Source: JAANXG01 sp963731035 (GTDB lineage: Bacteria > Pseudomonadota > Gammaproteobacteria > Arenicellales > JAANXG01). From it: a DNA stretch of 64,000 bases. The stretch spans positions 62,001 through 126,000 of the forward strand of contig CAVSUY010000018.1 of assembly GCA_963731035.1 (NCBI GenBank), given 5' to 3'. Positions 52,484-60,884 of this stretch are shown here, piece after piece. The notes beneath the pieces are model-generated. The model saw only the letters and a program-made list of their open reading frames with translations, did no database searches and had not been told where the DNA came from. The position numbers and the translations under genes were made by a program. The first letter of the stretch is position 1, and every line of letters begins with the position of its first letter.

Positions 52484-53013
52484 CCCTGGCGCTGGGGGCC
52501 GCCCTGGCAGGCGACGGCGTATACCTCACCGCCAAAGCCCGCTTGGCGCAGGTCCTCCTGAGCCACGCTTGGGACGCAACCCTGCGAACGGGGGAGCCGC
52601 ATCGTCCCTGGTGGTGGGCGGACACCCATCCCATCGCCCGCCTGCGCGCACCGCGCCTGGGCGTCGACCGGATCGTGCTGGCGGGAAGCAGCGGCCGTAC
52701 GCTGGCATTCGGGCCGGGCCTGGTGCCGGGAACATCGCTGCCGGGAGCCCGGGGACTGAGCATGATCAGCGGCCATCGCGATACCCATTTCAGTTTCCTC
52801 GAATATCTGCGGCACGGCGACGTACTCGACGTGGACACCGCGAACGGCAGCTATCGTTACGTGGTGAACCGCTTCATGATCATCGATATGAAAGATGATC
52901 CGCCGGTGCTGGACCCGGCACTGGACCGCCTGGTACTGGTGACCTGTTATCCGTTCCACCGGTGGACAGCCGGTGGATCGCGGCGCTATCTTGTCATCGC
53001 CCGTCCCCACTGA
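52441..53013 (+). CDS. Class GN sortase
   Basis: A 190-residue transpeptidase of the Gram-negative sortase class. The N-terminal helix anchors it in the inner membrane. Catalytic residues visible are His112 (ISGHRDTHF), Cys169 (VLVTCYPF) and Arg181/182 near the end (GGSRRYLV). It would cleave the LPQTA signal of the preceding protein and attach it to an unknown acceptor. The start is GTG 52441, inside the end of the target gene. One sortase with one target is the norm for this class. Confidence 0.93.
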   Translation: MARWRKTVAAVAALTLALGAALAGDGVYLTAKARLAQVLLSHAWDATLRTGEPHRPWWWADTHPIARLRAPRLGVDRIVLAGSSGRTLAFGPGLVPGTSLPGARGLSMISGHRDTHFSFLEYLRHGDVLDVDTANGSYRYVVNRFMIIDMKDDPPVLDPALDRLVLVTCYPFHRWTAGGSRRYLVIARPH

Positions 53014-53028
53014 AAGGCCATCATCCGA

Positions 53029-53631
53029 ATGACGCTCACCACCGACAATGCCCACGAGTTCTGGGAGGAGCGATACGAGAACCGGAACACGCCCTGGGAC
53101 CGTGGCGAAACCAATCCAGCGCTCATCGACTGGCTCAGCGCCGGGATCCCGGAGCCGCCTGCCGCGGTTCTGGTGCCGGGCTGCGGACGCGGCCACGAGG
53201 TGCTGGAGCTGGCGCGGCGCGGCTTCAGCGTCACGGGTATCGACCTGTCGGAGCGGGCCCTCGACGAACTGAACGCGCGCCTGCGACGCGAGTCATTGGA
53301 GGCAGAACTGGTGGCGGCGGACCTGCTCGGCTGGGAACCTCCACGAGGCCCCTTCGATATCATTTATGAACAGACCTGCCTGTGCGCCCTGCTCCCCCGG
53401 CAATGGAAGGACTACGAGGTGCGCCTGCGCCAATGGCTGAAGCCGGGCGGTCTTCTCCTGGCACTGTTCATGCAAAGCGGCAAGACAGACGGACCACCCT
53501 TCCATTGCGCGCTTCCGGATATGCAGCGTCTGTTCGACGCCGGCCGCTGGCGATGGCCCGATGGTGGGGCGAATCGGATTCCTCATCCCCGCGACGTCTT
53601 CGAATACGCGACCGTTCTCCAGCGTATCTAG
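53029..53631 (+). CDS. Thiopurine S-methyltransferase-like SAM methyltransferase
   Basis: A 200-residue class I methyltransferase of the TPMT family: the start has FWEERYENRNTPWDRGETNPAL, the SAM motif is VLVPGCGRGHEVLELARRG, and YEQTCLCALLP is typical. Known relatives methylate thiols, selenium or tellurium oxyanions; the substrate here is unknown. The TAG stop lies in the terminal inverted repeat of the element that follows, so the original C-terminus may have been altered by insertion. Confidence 0.87.
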   Translation: MTLTTDNAHEFWEERYENRNTPWDRGETNPALIDWLSAGIPEPPAAVLVPGCGRGHEVLELARRGFSVTGIDLSERALDELNARLRRESLEAELVAADLLGWEPPRGPFDIIYEQTCLCALLPRQWKDYEVRLRQWLKPGGLLLALFMQSGKTDGPPFHCALPDMQRLFDAGRWRWPDGGANRIPHPRDVFEYATVLQRI

Positions 53632-53845
53632 TGTACCCCGTCAAACCGTCTGTAACTTATCGGCGGCTTGCTGATCCGGGTTGGATTGTTCGATAGAGCA
53701 TCGAAAGGGCGCCGCCGGGGTTTTTTTCACCGAGCGAGTATCGGGGAGCGACTGAAAAAGACCCCGGCGGCGCCCGTTTGCGGATCGGGGCTACCGTCAT
53801 CCCAGCCTGAAATCATTTGCATCATTTCTGGCGGGGTACACTAGG
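53628..53845. mobile_element. MITE-like element with 16-bp terminal inverted repeats
   Basis: A 218-base element. The ends CTAGTGTACCCCGTCA (53628-53643) and, inverted, CTAGTGTACCCCGCCA (53830-53845) differ at one base. Inside is a second inverted pair GGGCGCCGCCGGGGT (53707-53721) and ACCCCGGCGGCGCCC (53761-53775), with T7 and A5 runs facing the loop. It has no ORF, so it would be a non-autonomous element. It provides the stop codon of the methyltransferase gene. Confidence 0.7.
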
Positions 53846-54046
53846 GTGCGCGGCGCGTGCCGGGATGCCACTTGGCTGCCGATGCAAGCCGTTTGAGCCC
53901 CCGGATTTCGCGATCCGGCTTGCGCCTTGGGCCCGAACTCCTTAAAGTGCGCCCCTCCAGGGAAGCTTCGGACGATTCCTTCATGAATTTTCGAAGCCAA
54001 GAAAGAAGCCAAGAAAAACGGCAACCGAGGTTTTCGTTTTTCTCCG

Positions 54047-54127
54047 TTTATCGCTCACTTTTATCGCTCACTTAAGTAATTGATAAATATAAGAAAACCT
54101 GCATCGATCATTCAAGTGAACGATAAA
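54047..54127. promoter_or_regulatory. Repeated operator-like boxes upstream of cytochrome c
   Basis: TTATCGCTCACTT occurs twice in direct tandem (54048-54060 and 54061-54073), and an inverted form AAGTGAACGATAA follows at 54114-54126. The block is AT-rich in a GC-rich genome and lies 140-220 bases ahead of the cytochrome gene. It looks like binding sites for a regulator. The rest of the 53846-54267 region holds no ORF that I can support. Confidence 0.5.
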
Positions 54128-54267
54128 TGGCGACACCTCCCTGTATCGTGCGAAACCCTGCATGCCAAGGGTTTTGAGCGGTTTTCGAATTCCAAGGATG
54201 CTCCGGCCGACCCGGGGCTTTCCGACGTAACAAGCTAAAAACCAATGATCTCCAGGAGACCAATCAC

Positions 54268-54936
54268 ATGAGACCGCTTCTCCATGTGCCCGCGGTGGCT
54301 GTTTGTCTGTTTCTCTGCGCAGGCGCTCAGGCGGCTGGTGACGCCCAGCAAGGCGAACTGCGCGCTCAGACCTGCATGGGTTGTCATGGAGCCCCGGGCC
54401 AGCGCAATGCCTACCCCGGCTATCGCATCCCCAAGCTGGGAGGGCAGCACGATTTCTACATCATCAATGCCTTGAAGGAATACAAGGACAAGAAGCGCTG
54501 GCATCCCACCATGCAGGCGCAGGCCTCGACCTTGACCCAGCAGGACCGGGAGAACATCGCCGCTTACTTTTCGTCCATGGCCCAGCCCGCCTCCCACAAC
54601 GTCGCGGGCGACAATCCCGCCCAGCAATGCGCGGCCTGCCACGGGCCCGACGGCGTCAGCCCCAATGACCCGAACAAGACCCAAGGCGCCCCGATTCTTG
54701 CGGGACAGTATCCCGACTACATCATGCAGGTGCTCCACGACTACAAATCCGGGAAGCGCCAGAATCCCATCATGAACGGGATGGCGTCCGGGCTCAGCGA
54801 CGCGCAGATACAGGCGGTCGCCGAGTACTTCTACGGTCAGCGGGGCCTGGTGGCGCCGCAGTATCGAGCACTGACGCCCGCAAGCCGCGCGCCGCGCCAC
54901 TGTTCGCGGTGGCGCACGCCCGGGTTTCGTCATTGA
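54268..54936 (+). CDS. Diheme cytochrome c4-type protein
   Basis: Periplasmic electron carrier of 222 residues with a signal peptide (RPLLHVPAVAVCLFLCAGAQA) and two c-type heme sites, CMGCH (near residue 36) and CAACH (near residue 121). The two similar halves, each ending in a conserved Met-containing segment (HPTMQAQAS, NPIMNGMAS), are those of cytochrome c4, which feeds terminal oxidases. CAGGAGA lies just upstream of the ATG. The last ~20 residues, Arg-rich, are atypical and may be an added tail created by sequence near the REP repeat. Confidence 0.9.
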   Translation: MRPLLHVPAVAVCLFLCAGAQAAGDAQQGELRAQTCMGCHGAPGQRNAYPGYRIPKLGGQHDFYIINALKEYKDKKRWHPTMQAQASTLTQQDRENIAAYFSSMAQPASHNVAGDNPAQQCAACHGPDGVSPNDPNKTQGAPILAGQYPDYIMQVLHDYKSGKRQNPIMNGMASGLSDAQIQAVAEYFYGQRGLVAPQYRALTPASRAPRHCSRWRTPGFRH

Positions 54937-55021
54937 TCAATCGCGACTGAAGTCGCTCCTACAATGCGTGATCGGCCAGCGCGTCGAGCTCCGAATTGCA
55001 GGAGCGACTTCAGTCGCGAGC
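54936..55021. repeat. REP-like palindrome pair
   Basis: ATCGCGACTGAAGTCGCTCC near 54939-54958 and TGCAGGAGCGACTTCAGTCG near 54997-55016, inverted. The second unit overlaps the end of the GTPase gene and supplies its TGA stop (55010-55012). Confidence 0.8.
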
Positions 55022-56560
55022 AGCCTCTAGTGCACCCCGCTCGGCCTCGATGGCCTGCCGGACTTCGTCCAATGAGCGGCTCAAATCGCGCCGTCGCTCG
55101 GTCAATTCCTCCATGGCCTCGATCCACTCGCGAACCACCGTCGAACGCACCCCTTCCAGGCCTGCCGCCACTCGCTTGACTATGGACCGCCTGACCGAGG
55201 GCCGGACCAGCCGCGCCAGCAGGTAAGGCGCCAGGGCCGACAGCCCCAGCACCATCAGGCTGTGGACCAGGAAATCCAGGCCCAGAAAGCCGCTATCGCC
55301 GTTGAGGCCCTGCTCGTACCGCGTCACGACGAAATAGCCCACGACGACACAAACGGCCAGGGGCAGACCGTAGACCAGCTTTCGCATTAATGTTTCCACG
55401 CCGCGGTGCAATGCGTTCCCCGGCCGTGCCACACCTTCCCTGAAGCCGTCTCGCAAGACGCCGAGCAAACTTCGCTCCAGCGACTGCACGAGCGTCCGGG
55501 TTCGCGTCTGCACCGGGACGCCGGGCAGACCCTCTGCCGCGACCACAACCGCGGCCTGCAGGTCCTGCACATAGTCGGCGGTCAAACCGGGTAATACCGG
55601 TTCAGGCACGGCCGGCGCGGCACCCGCCGAAGCGCGGTCCGGGACGCCCGCCGCCTCGATGGCCGCCTGCTGGCGGAGATACGCATTGAGCGCAGCCAGC
55701 TTCTCGTCGATCGCGTTCCTTCCGCGATCGATGAACCTGCGCCATTCGGCGGAGCCGCCCAGTGTTTCGGCGTAGCGCGCGCATTCACGGTCGAGGTCTA
55801 AAAGCCTGGCCTGCTCGCCGACCTGTTGCAGCCGCTCGAGTCCGTGCTCCCCGACCGCATGTTCGATCTCCTCCACCATACGTTGGAAATCATCGCCCTC
55901 CGGCACCGTGCAACTGGTCTGCAGGACCAGGGTCTCGTCGAATCCCTCACTCCCTAACAGCCGCCTGAAGTCCCGATACTGGTCCTCGGTGCCGGTGTCC
56001 CGGCGGTTCATGACAAACAGCCAGTGATGTCGATAGCCGCGCTGTTGAAGCACCCGCCACCCCGCGTCGTCTCGGTAGCGCTCCGGACTGACGACGTACA
56101 CCAGCCAGTCCAGGTAGGGCAGCCACTGGTAGACCAGCTCCCGGTTGCTGCGCTCGATGCTGTCGATATCCGGCATATCGATCCAGACGACGTCCCGGTA
56201 CTCGTCCCTCCGGTGTTCCAACACCCGCACTCGTCCCAAGGGAAACAGGTCTTCCAGGTGCTTCACCGGGTATTGCTCGTGGACGTACAACGTCACTTCG
56301 GTCGAAGTCGGGCGCTGCAACCCCACGGCGGCTACGGCGTCGCCAACCAGGCGATTCAGCAGGCTGCTCTTGCCCACGCCAGTGCCGCCGAAGAACCCGA
56401 TGGTCAGTGGCCTGCCGCCGGATTCGAACAGACTGCCCGCATCGCTCTCCTCCAGTTTCTCGAGCCTCCTGATCTCGTCTTCGGGGACCCAGCCTTCGGC
56501 CACCGCTTCCGCCAACCAGTCGAGCAGGCTCGCCTTGCACCCACGGGCGCCGCTGCTCAT
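55010..56560 (-). CDS. Dynamin-like membrane GTPase, copy B
   Basis: A 516-residue GTPase. The P-loop is GFFGGTGVGKSSLLNRL (Lys64), the switch-II region VWIDMPDID, and the G4 motif is NRRD, where NKxD is usual. About 200 helical residues follow, then two membrane helices (LPLAVCVVVGYFVV and LVHSLMVLGLSALAPYLLARL) and a coiled-coil tail. This is the layout of bacterial dynamin-like or Era/EngA-derived membrane GTPases. It overlaps the partner GTPase gene by 4 bases (ATGA), so a hetero-oligomer acting on the inner membrane is likely. The TGA stop lies in a REP repeat. Confidence 0.8.
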   Translation of the reverse strand: MSSGARGCKASLLDWLAEAVAEGWVPEDEIRRLEKLEESDAGSLFESGGRPLTIGFFGGTGVGKSSLLNRLVGDAVAAVGLQRPTSTEVTLYVHEQYPVKHLEDLFPLGRVRVLEHRRDEYRDVVWIDMPDIDSIERSNRELVYQWLPYLDWLVYVVSPERYRDDAGWRVLQQRGYRHHWLFVMNRRDTGTEDQYRDFRRLLGSEGFDETLVLQTSCTVPEGDDFQRMVEEIEHAVGEHGLERLQQVGEQARLLDLDRECARYAETLGGSAEWRRFIDRGRNAIDEKLAALNAYLRQQAAIEAAGVPDRASAGAAPAVPEPVLPGLTADYVQDLQAAVVVAAEGLPGVPVQTRTRTLVQSLERSLLGVLRDGFREGVARPGNALHRGVETLMRKLVYGLPLAVCVVVGYFVVTRYEQGLNGDSGFLGLDFLVHSLMVLGLSALAPYLLARLVRPSVRRSIVKRVAAGLEGVRSTVVREWIEAMEELTERRRDLSRSLDEVRQAIEAERGALEAARD

Positions 56561-58274
56561 GGACTGAGTTCCCGCATCAGCTCCATGGCCCTGGAGAGTT
56601 CGGCTTCGGTAACGCCGAACAGGCCCTCCCCCCGGGGCCGCAGGGCGCGCAACGGCTGTTCAATGGTTTCCTGCAACACTCCGCTCATCCGCTCGGTCTG
56701 TTCCCGCTTCAGGCGCGCGATCACCGTTCGCAGGTACTGCCCGACGGCACTTTCCGTCAAGTAGGACGTCAGTGAGATCACGGCAGGTGCGAACAGGGCG
56801 TCGTAGACACCCAGAGTTCCGGTCTTGATCGCCAGCACGATGCCGCCGGCGTCCGCGCCCAGCCGGGTGGCGCGCAGGGCATTCAAGGTAACGGGGTTGC
56901 GCTCGAGCTGCTGGTACAGATCTTCCGACAGGCGATCGATGCGCGGTTGGAAATCCCGCCTGTAATCATCGACGGCATCCCCAAAGCACCGCCTCATATC
57001 GGGTTCGCATCCCACCAGTTCCTCCGCCAACGCCCGCCACCAGGGATGCCGTCGGGTCAAGACCTCGCTGCGCAACGACAACAGACAGTGCTCGAGGGCC
57101 GTGTCGATGACCTGGAGTTCCTGGTCCCTGGCCGGTTCCCCGGCGCTGCCGAACAGCTTGCGAAAGGGCCAGGTCAGCACCCGTCGGGTCTGGGAGATCG
57201 GGCCCGGAAAGCGCCGGGACCTCGAGCAACTCGAGCAGACCGAGGATCGCCTTGCGGGCGACATCGTGGTGGCGGGCATGCTCGATGTACTCGGTGCGAT
57301 ACCTGTCCCGGAACGACCCCACCGCGGCGCTGATCAGCGTATTCCATTCCCGTTGGCAGACCAGTTCCTGCTCCACCGGCGCGACCCAGGTGGACCAGTA
57401 CGTTCGCATGAGCCGGTCCAGGCCGGTGCGACGGGCCTCCTTGGAACGGCATTGGAGCCGGCCGAAGACGTCCGCCCGGAAGCTCTGTACGTCCGGACGC
57501 GCCAGGAAGGATTCCAACTCGCCACCCGGCACCTAGGGGCAGGATCAGGACCGGGATGCCGCCGCCCAGCCGCGGATGTTCTTCCAGCCTGCGTTGAATA
57601 GCAGGCACCAACACGTCGGCGTCGGAACGTCCCCGGGAGTGTTCTTCATCGACTTCGATGTCGCATTTGTTCAGGCAGATGACCACCGGAACCTCCAAGG
57701 GTGCGAGCGTTTCCAGAACGGTCCAGACCGATTGGTCGGCATACTTCTCCTTGCTGAGCACCAGCACCACCAGATCCACCCGCGCGCAGACGCGGGCCAC
57801 CTGCTGCCGGTAGACCCTGGAGGCATTCGAGTCGAAGTCGGGCGTGTCCCAGATGAGGCAGGCCGGGGCGTCCGATTCGACCGTGCGCGGCGCAAGGGTC
57901 GGATCCATCGGGTACGTCTCCGGTAGAGCCTCTCCGGACGTATTCAGGGCCAGCACCGAAGCCCGCTGGGTGTGCGCGGCCAGCGGGCTGGTCTCGACAT
58001 ACCGGCCGCCGGCGATGATGTTGACCACCGTACTCTTGCCCGTCTGCGTCGGACCCACGACGGCCAGCGCTGCCACGGGCGGCGGTTCGCGCTCCAGCGT
58101 GTCGAGCGCGGTCTCGGCAAGGCGAAGCGAGAACACGGCGTCGGCGTCGGAATGCTTGTCCGCCAAACGCGCCAAAAACCGGCTCAACTCGCCCGCCGGT
58201 GCCGCTTCCTCCGTCACGGTTCGCTCTGCCGCGGCCTCCCGGCCGCCATTGAATAATTCACTCACCAACCCCAA
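56557..58274 (-). CDS. Dynamin-like GTPase, copy A (two frameshifts)
   Basis: Partner of the next GTPase, about 571 residues when joined. Frame 1 (58274 to ~57537) has the P-loop GPTQTGKSTVVNII (Lys80), WDTPDFDSN and G4 NKCD. Frame 2 (~57537 to ~57195) begins PGGELESFLARPDVQSF and is helical. Frame 3 (to 56557) has RRVLTWPFRKLFG and a weakly hydrophobic stretch (ADAGGIVLAIKTG...). Each join needs one base removed. Two shifts in one well-conserved gene point to sequence errors. No strong membrane pair as in copy B is seen, so A may be the soluble partner. Confidence 0.7.
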
Positions 58275-58586
58275 TACCTGATCGTGCCCCCGGCTGGCCC
58301 ATTGCCCGCAGGCGGTAGGTCGGGTGTAATCCGACTATGGTTAGCAGGATGTCGAACAAGGGCGAACTTGCCACCTTGTTCAACGAACGAATACAACGCG
58401 CCGCACCCGGTGCCTGCCCGGACCGGCTGCTCGGAATCAAGCACCTGCAGTGCTCGATTCGAGGCAGAAGATCCATGCCCTGCACTGACGGGCCGTTTTT
58501 AAGACAGCCTGCTAGAATTGTAGGCACCATTCTCACGGTGTTCCCGGTGATAGCCGGAAATCCCGACTCTATAGAACCAGGCCCGG
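58275..58586. other. Divergent intergenic region GTPase / DUF1820 gene
   Basis: 312 bases. I see no supported gene. TAGAAT at 58513-58518 is a possible -10 box for the DUF1820 gene, without a clear -35. Short frames here lack coding character. Confidence 0.35.
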
Positions 58587-58928
58587 ATGAGCGACAAGAA
58601 AAGCATTTACAGAATCGTGTTTCACAACCAGGGAAACGTGATTGAGATGTACGCGCGCGAAGTGAGCCAGACCAGCCTCTACGCCTTCGTCGAGGTCGGC
58701 GACCTCATATTCGGCGAGCGTTCGAAGCTGGTGGTGGACCCCAGCGAGGAACAGCTCAAGAATCAGTTTGCCGGGGTCAAGCGCACCTACCTCCCGCTGC
58801 ACGCCGTCATCCGGATAGACGAGGTGGAGAAGGAAGGCAGCGCCAAGATCCTGTCCACGGGCGACGACAAGAGCGGCAAGGTTACCCCGTTTCCGATGCA
58901 TTTTCCTCCCGGCAACCGGGGGGAATGA
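58587..58928 (+). CDS. DUF1820 family protein
   Basis: A 113-residue conserved protein of gammaproteobacteria (KSIYRIVFHNQGNVIEMYAREVSQ...GFIEV-like VEVGDLIFGERSKLVVDPSEE...TYLPLHAVIRIDEVEKEG). The function is unknown. It is soluble, probably beta-rich, with a short Pro/Gly tail. It stands alone between the GTPase pair and a repeat-rich region. Confidence 0.9.
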   Translation: MSDKKSIYRIVFHNQGNVIEMYAREVSQTSLYAFVEVGDLIFGERSKLVVDPSEEQLKNQFAGVKRTYLPLHAVIRIDEVEKEGSAKILSTGDDKSGKVTPFPMHFPPGNRGE

Positions 58929-59049
58929 GCGTCCCCGCCCGCGGGAAGTAATCGCCTCTCCCCGGCGCAGAGGACCAAGTGAGGGCAAACGGAATGTGGG
59001 GCCGTACTGCGTTTGTGACCTGGTCCGTAGCTGATCGGACTGCGGAGAA

Positions 59050-59158
59050 GCATGGGTTGGGTGAGGTTTTCGGCGACACGCTGTAAATACTTCCCTGTAC
59101 GCTCGCTTCCGACATCCCTGTCTCCAGACGGTCGCCGAAAACCTCACCCAACCCATGC
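59050..59158. repeat. Large inverted-repeat element, copy 1
   Basis: Arms of 28 bases that match perfectly (59050-59077 and 59131-59158, starting GCATGGGTTGGGTGAGG) enclose a 53-base core with CTTCCCTGTACGCTCGCTTC and CATCCCTGTCTCCAGAC. The transcript would form a very stable hairpin. It follows the DUF1820 gene. Confidence 0.8.
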
Positions 59159-59237
59159 TCAAGCGGCGTCCCCCTCCGGCAAGCACGGGGATGCAGCCCC
59201 TCGTGCTCCAGCCCAATCGAAGGGATGGGCGCCAAGA

Positions 59238-59346
59238 GCATGAACCGGGGCGAGGGGGCGGCGGGCGTCTGGAGGCAGGGATGCCGGAAGCGAGCCTACA
59301 GGGAAGTACTTGCGGCGTCCCGCCGAGCCCTCGCCCCGGTTCATGC
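59238..59346. repeat. Large inverted-repeat element, copy 2 (opposite orientation)
   Basis: Arms of 19 bases (59238-59256, GCATGAACCGGGGCGAGGG, and its complement at 59328-59346) enclose the same core as copy 1 but reversed (GTCTGGAGGCAGGGATGCCG, GAAGCGAGCCTACAGGG). Same total length (109 bases) but different arm sequence, so the two are members of one family with variable stems. The remaining gap to 59462 has TACACCCA repeats and no gene. Confidence 0.8.
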
Positions 59347-59462
59347 CAAGCACTCCCTCCAATCTTCAGTACACTGCAAACCCGCTGCGACTGCCCCGGG
59401 CTCTCCCTGAAAAGGAGAGGAAATCTGCCCCTTATAGGGAACCTACACCCAAGATAGGGACC

Positions 59463-60803
59463 CTACACCCAGGGACAATTGCTGTTGCGGTCGCCGAAGG
59501 ACTTGCCGGTTGCGTAGCGGTCCAGTGAGAAGGGCGCGAGCTCCGCCACCGACTCGCCGGTGGCAAGGTGATGGGCCAGCAGCTTACCCACACCGATCAT
59601 CTTGAAGCCGTGGTTGGAATCCGCCACCATGTAGACGTTGTCGTCGATCCAGTCGAAGATCGGCACGTTGTCCGGGGTGAATGCCCCGATCCCACCGTTG
59701 CGGCGTTCCCTGAAATCCCGGCGGCAGTCTTCGAAACGTGACATGAGCTGGCCCAAGGCCGCGCAGTAGTAGTCGGCGAACCAGGGCTCGGCCTGATACT
59801 CGTCGTTGGCGTGGCCGTAGGGATCGACCACTGCCTCCGGTCCCAGCTTCACTGGAATGGTCCCACCCTGCACTCCCGGCTTGTCCATGCGCTCCTTGGC
59901 GTAGCGCACGTAGGCGTACATGTGGTCCCCCAGCTCCCCGCCGGACTGCGGGTCCAGCACCGGCGTATTCATCAGCTCCACGTGCAGCACCGGCGGGTCG
60001 CGGTCGTCGGCAGTGCGATAGGGCTCGTGGATGTACACCTCCCCTTCCAACAGGCGCCAGTAAGTCCACATGTCCTGGCCGTTGATGACGCCGCCGTCCG
60101 GATAGTGCAGGTCCAAGGTCGGCGCGTGACCGAGCCAGGCCCAGTGCTTCGGATTCCAGGCTCCCGCCGCCAGCACCACCGCGTCGCACTTGATCGACCC
60201 CTGGGTGGTCTTCACCGCCGTCACCCGGCCGTTGGTCTTTTCGTAGCCGGTGACCTCCACCCCGTAGTGGCGATTTACCCCGTATTGCTGGCAGAATTGG
60301 TCCAGCCCCCACACCACCTGGCTCGTGCCGGCGTAACCGGAGGGCAGTTCGTGCAGCACCACATCCACCTGGTCGGTCTTGAAGTCCGGCCAGATGGACT
60401 TCAGGAAGCGCCGGGCGTCGGTGCCTACGTACAGGTCCGAAGGGTAGCCGGCAGCGTTCTGGCTCTTGTGTATGCGCTCGTAGTCCGCGGTCTGGTTGTC
60501 CTCCCCGGCGGAGACGTAGCCGACCTGCTGGAACCCCAGCTTGACCGGGTCGTACGTCCATACGTCCACCGACTCCCGTAGAATCGCGTGAAGGGGTCCG
60601 GTCATGTAGAAATTGCGCACGCAGCCGCAGGCGACGCCGGTGGCGCCGGCACCCGGACCGGTCTTGTCGAGCAATACAATATCGGACCCGCTGCCCTTGC
60701 CGCGGTTCTGGAGTTCCATGGCAAGGTGCCAGGCGGTGCTGAGGCCGTGCACGCCGGCGCCGACTACGACATAGGTGCAGGATTCGGGAAGAGGACTGTT
60801 CAT
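59463..60803 (-). CDS. FAD-dependent oxidoreductase, DAO/sarcosine oxidase-like
   Basis: A 446-residue flavoprotein with the dinucleotide motif YVVVGAGVHGLSTAWHLA at the start, DKTGPGAGATGVACGCVRNFY, and VYMVADSNHGFKMIGVGKLLAHH at the end where the flavin is held. The family oxidises amino acids or N-methyl amines (sarcosine, dimethylglycine). A much longer upstream frame exists but family similarity starts at ATG 60803. It is divergent to matB. Confidence 0.88.
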   Translation of the reverse strand: MNSPLPESCTYVVVGAGVHGLSTAWHLAMELQNRGKGSGSDIVLLDKTGPGAGATGVACGCVRNFYMTGPLHAILRESVDVWTYDPVKLGFQQVGYVSAGEDNQTADYERIHKSQNAAGYPSDLYVGTDARRFLKSIWPDFKTDQVDVVLHELPSGYAGTSQVVWGLDQFCQQYGVNRHYGVEVTGYEKTNGRVTAVKTTQGSIKCDAVVLAAGAWNPKHWAWLGHAPTLDLHYPDGGVINGQDMWTYWRLLEGEVYIHEPYRTADDRDPPVLHVELMNTPVLDPQSGGELGDHMYAYVRYAKERMDKPGVQGGTIPVKLGPEAVVDPYGHANDEYQAEPWFADYYCAALGQLMSRFEDCRRDFRERRNGGIGAFTPDNVPIFDWIDDNVYMVADSNHGFKMIGVGKLLAHHLATGESVAELAPFSLDRYATGKSFGDRNSNCPWV

Positions 60804-60884
60804 ACTCAGTTTTCGGAGCGGTGTTTGTCGACGGAGCCGGAGGATACACCAAGTCAATACCCCCATGCATAGCGTGAACCGACA

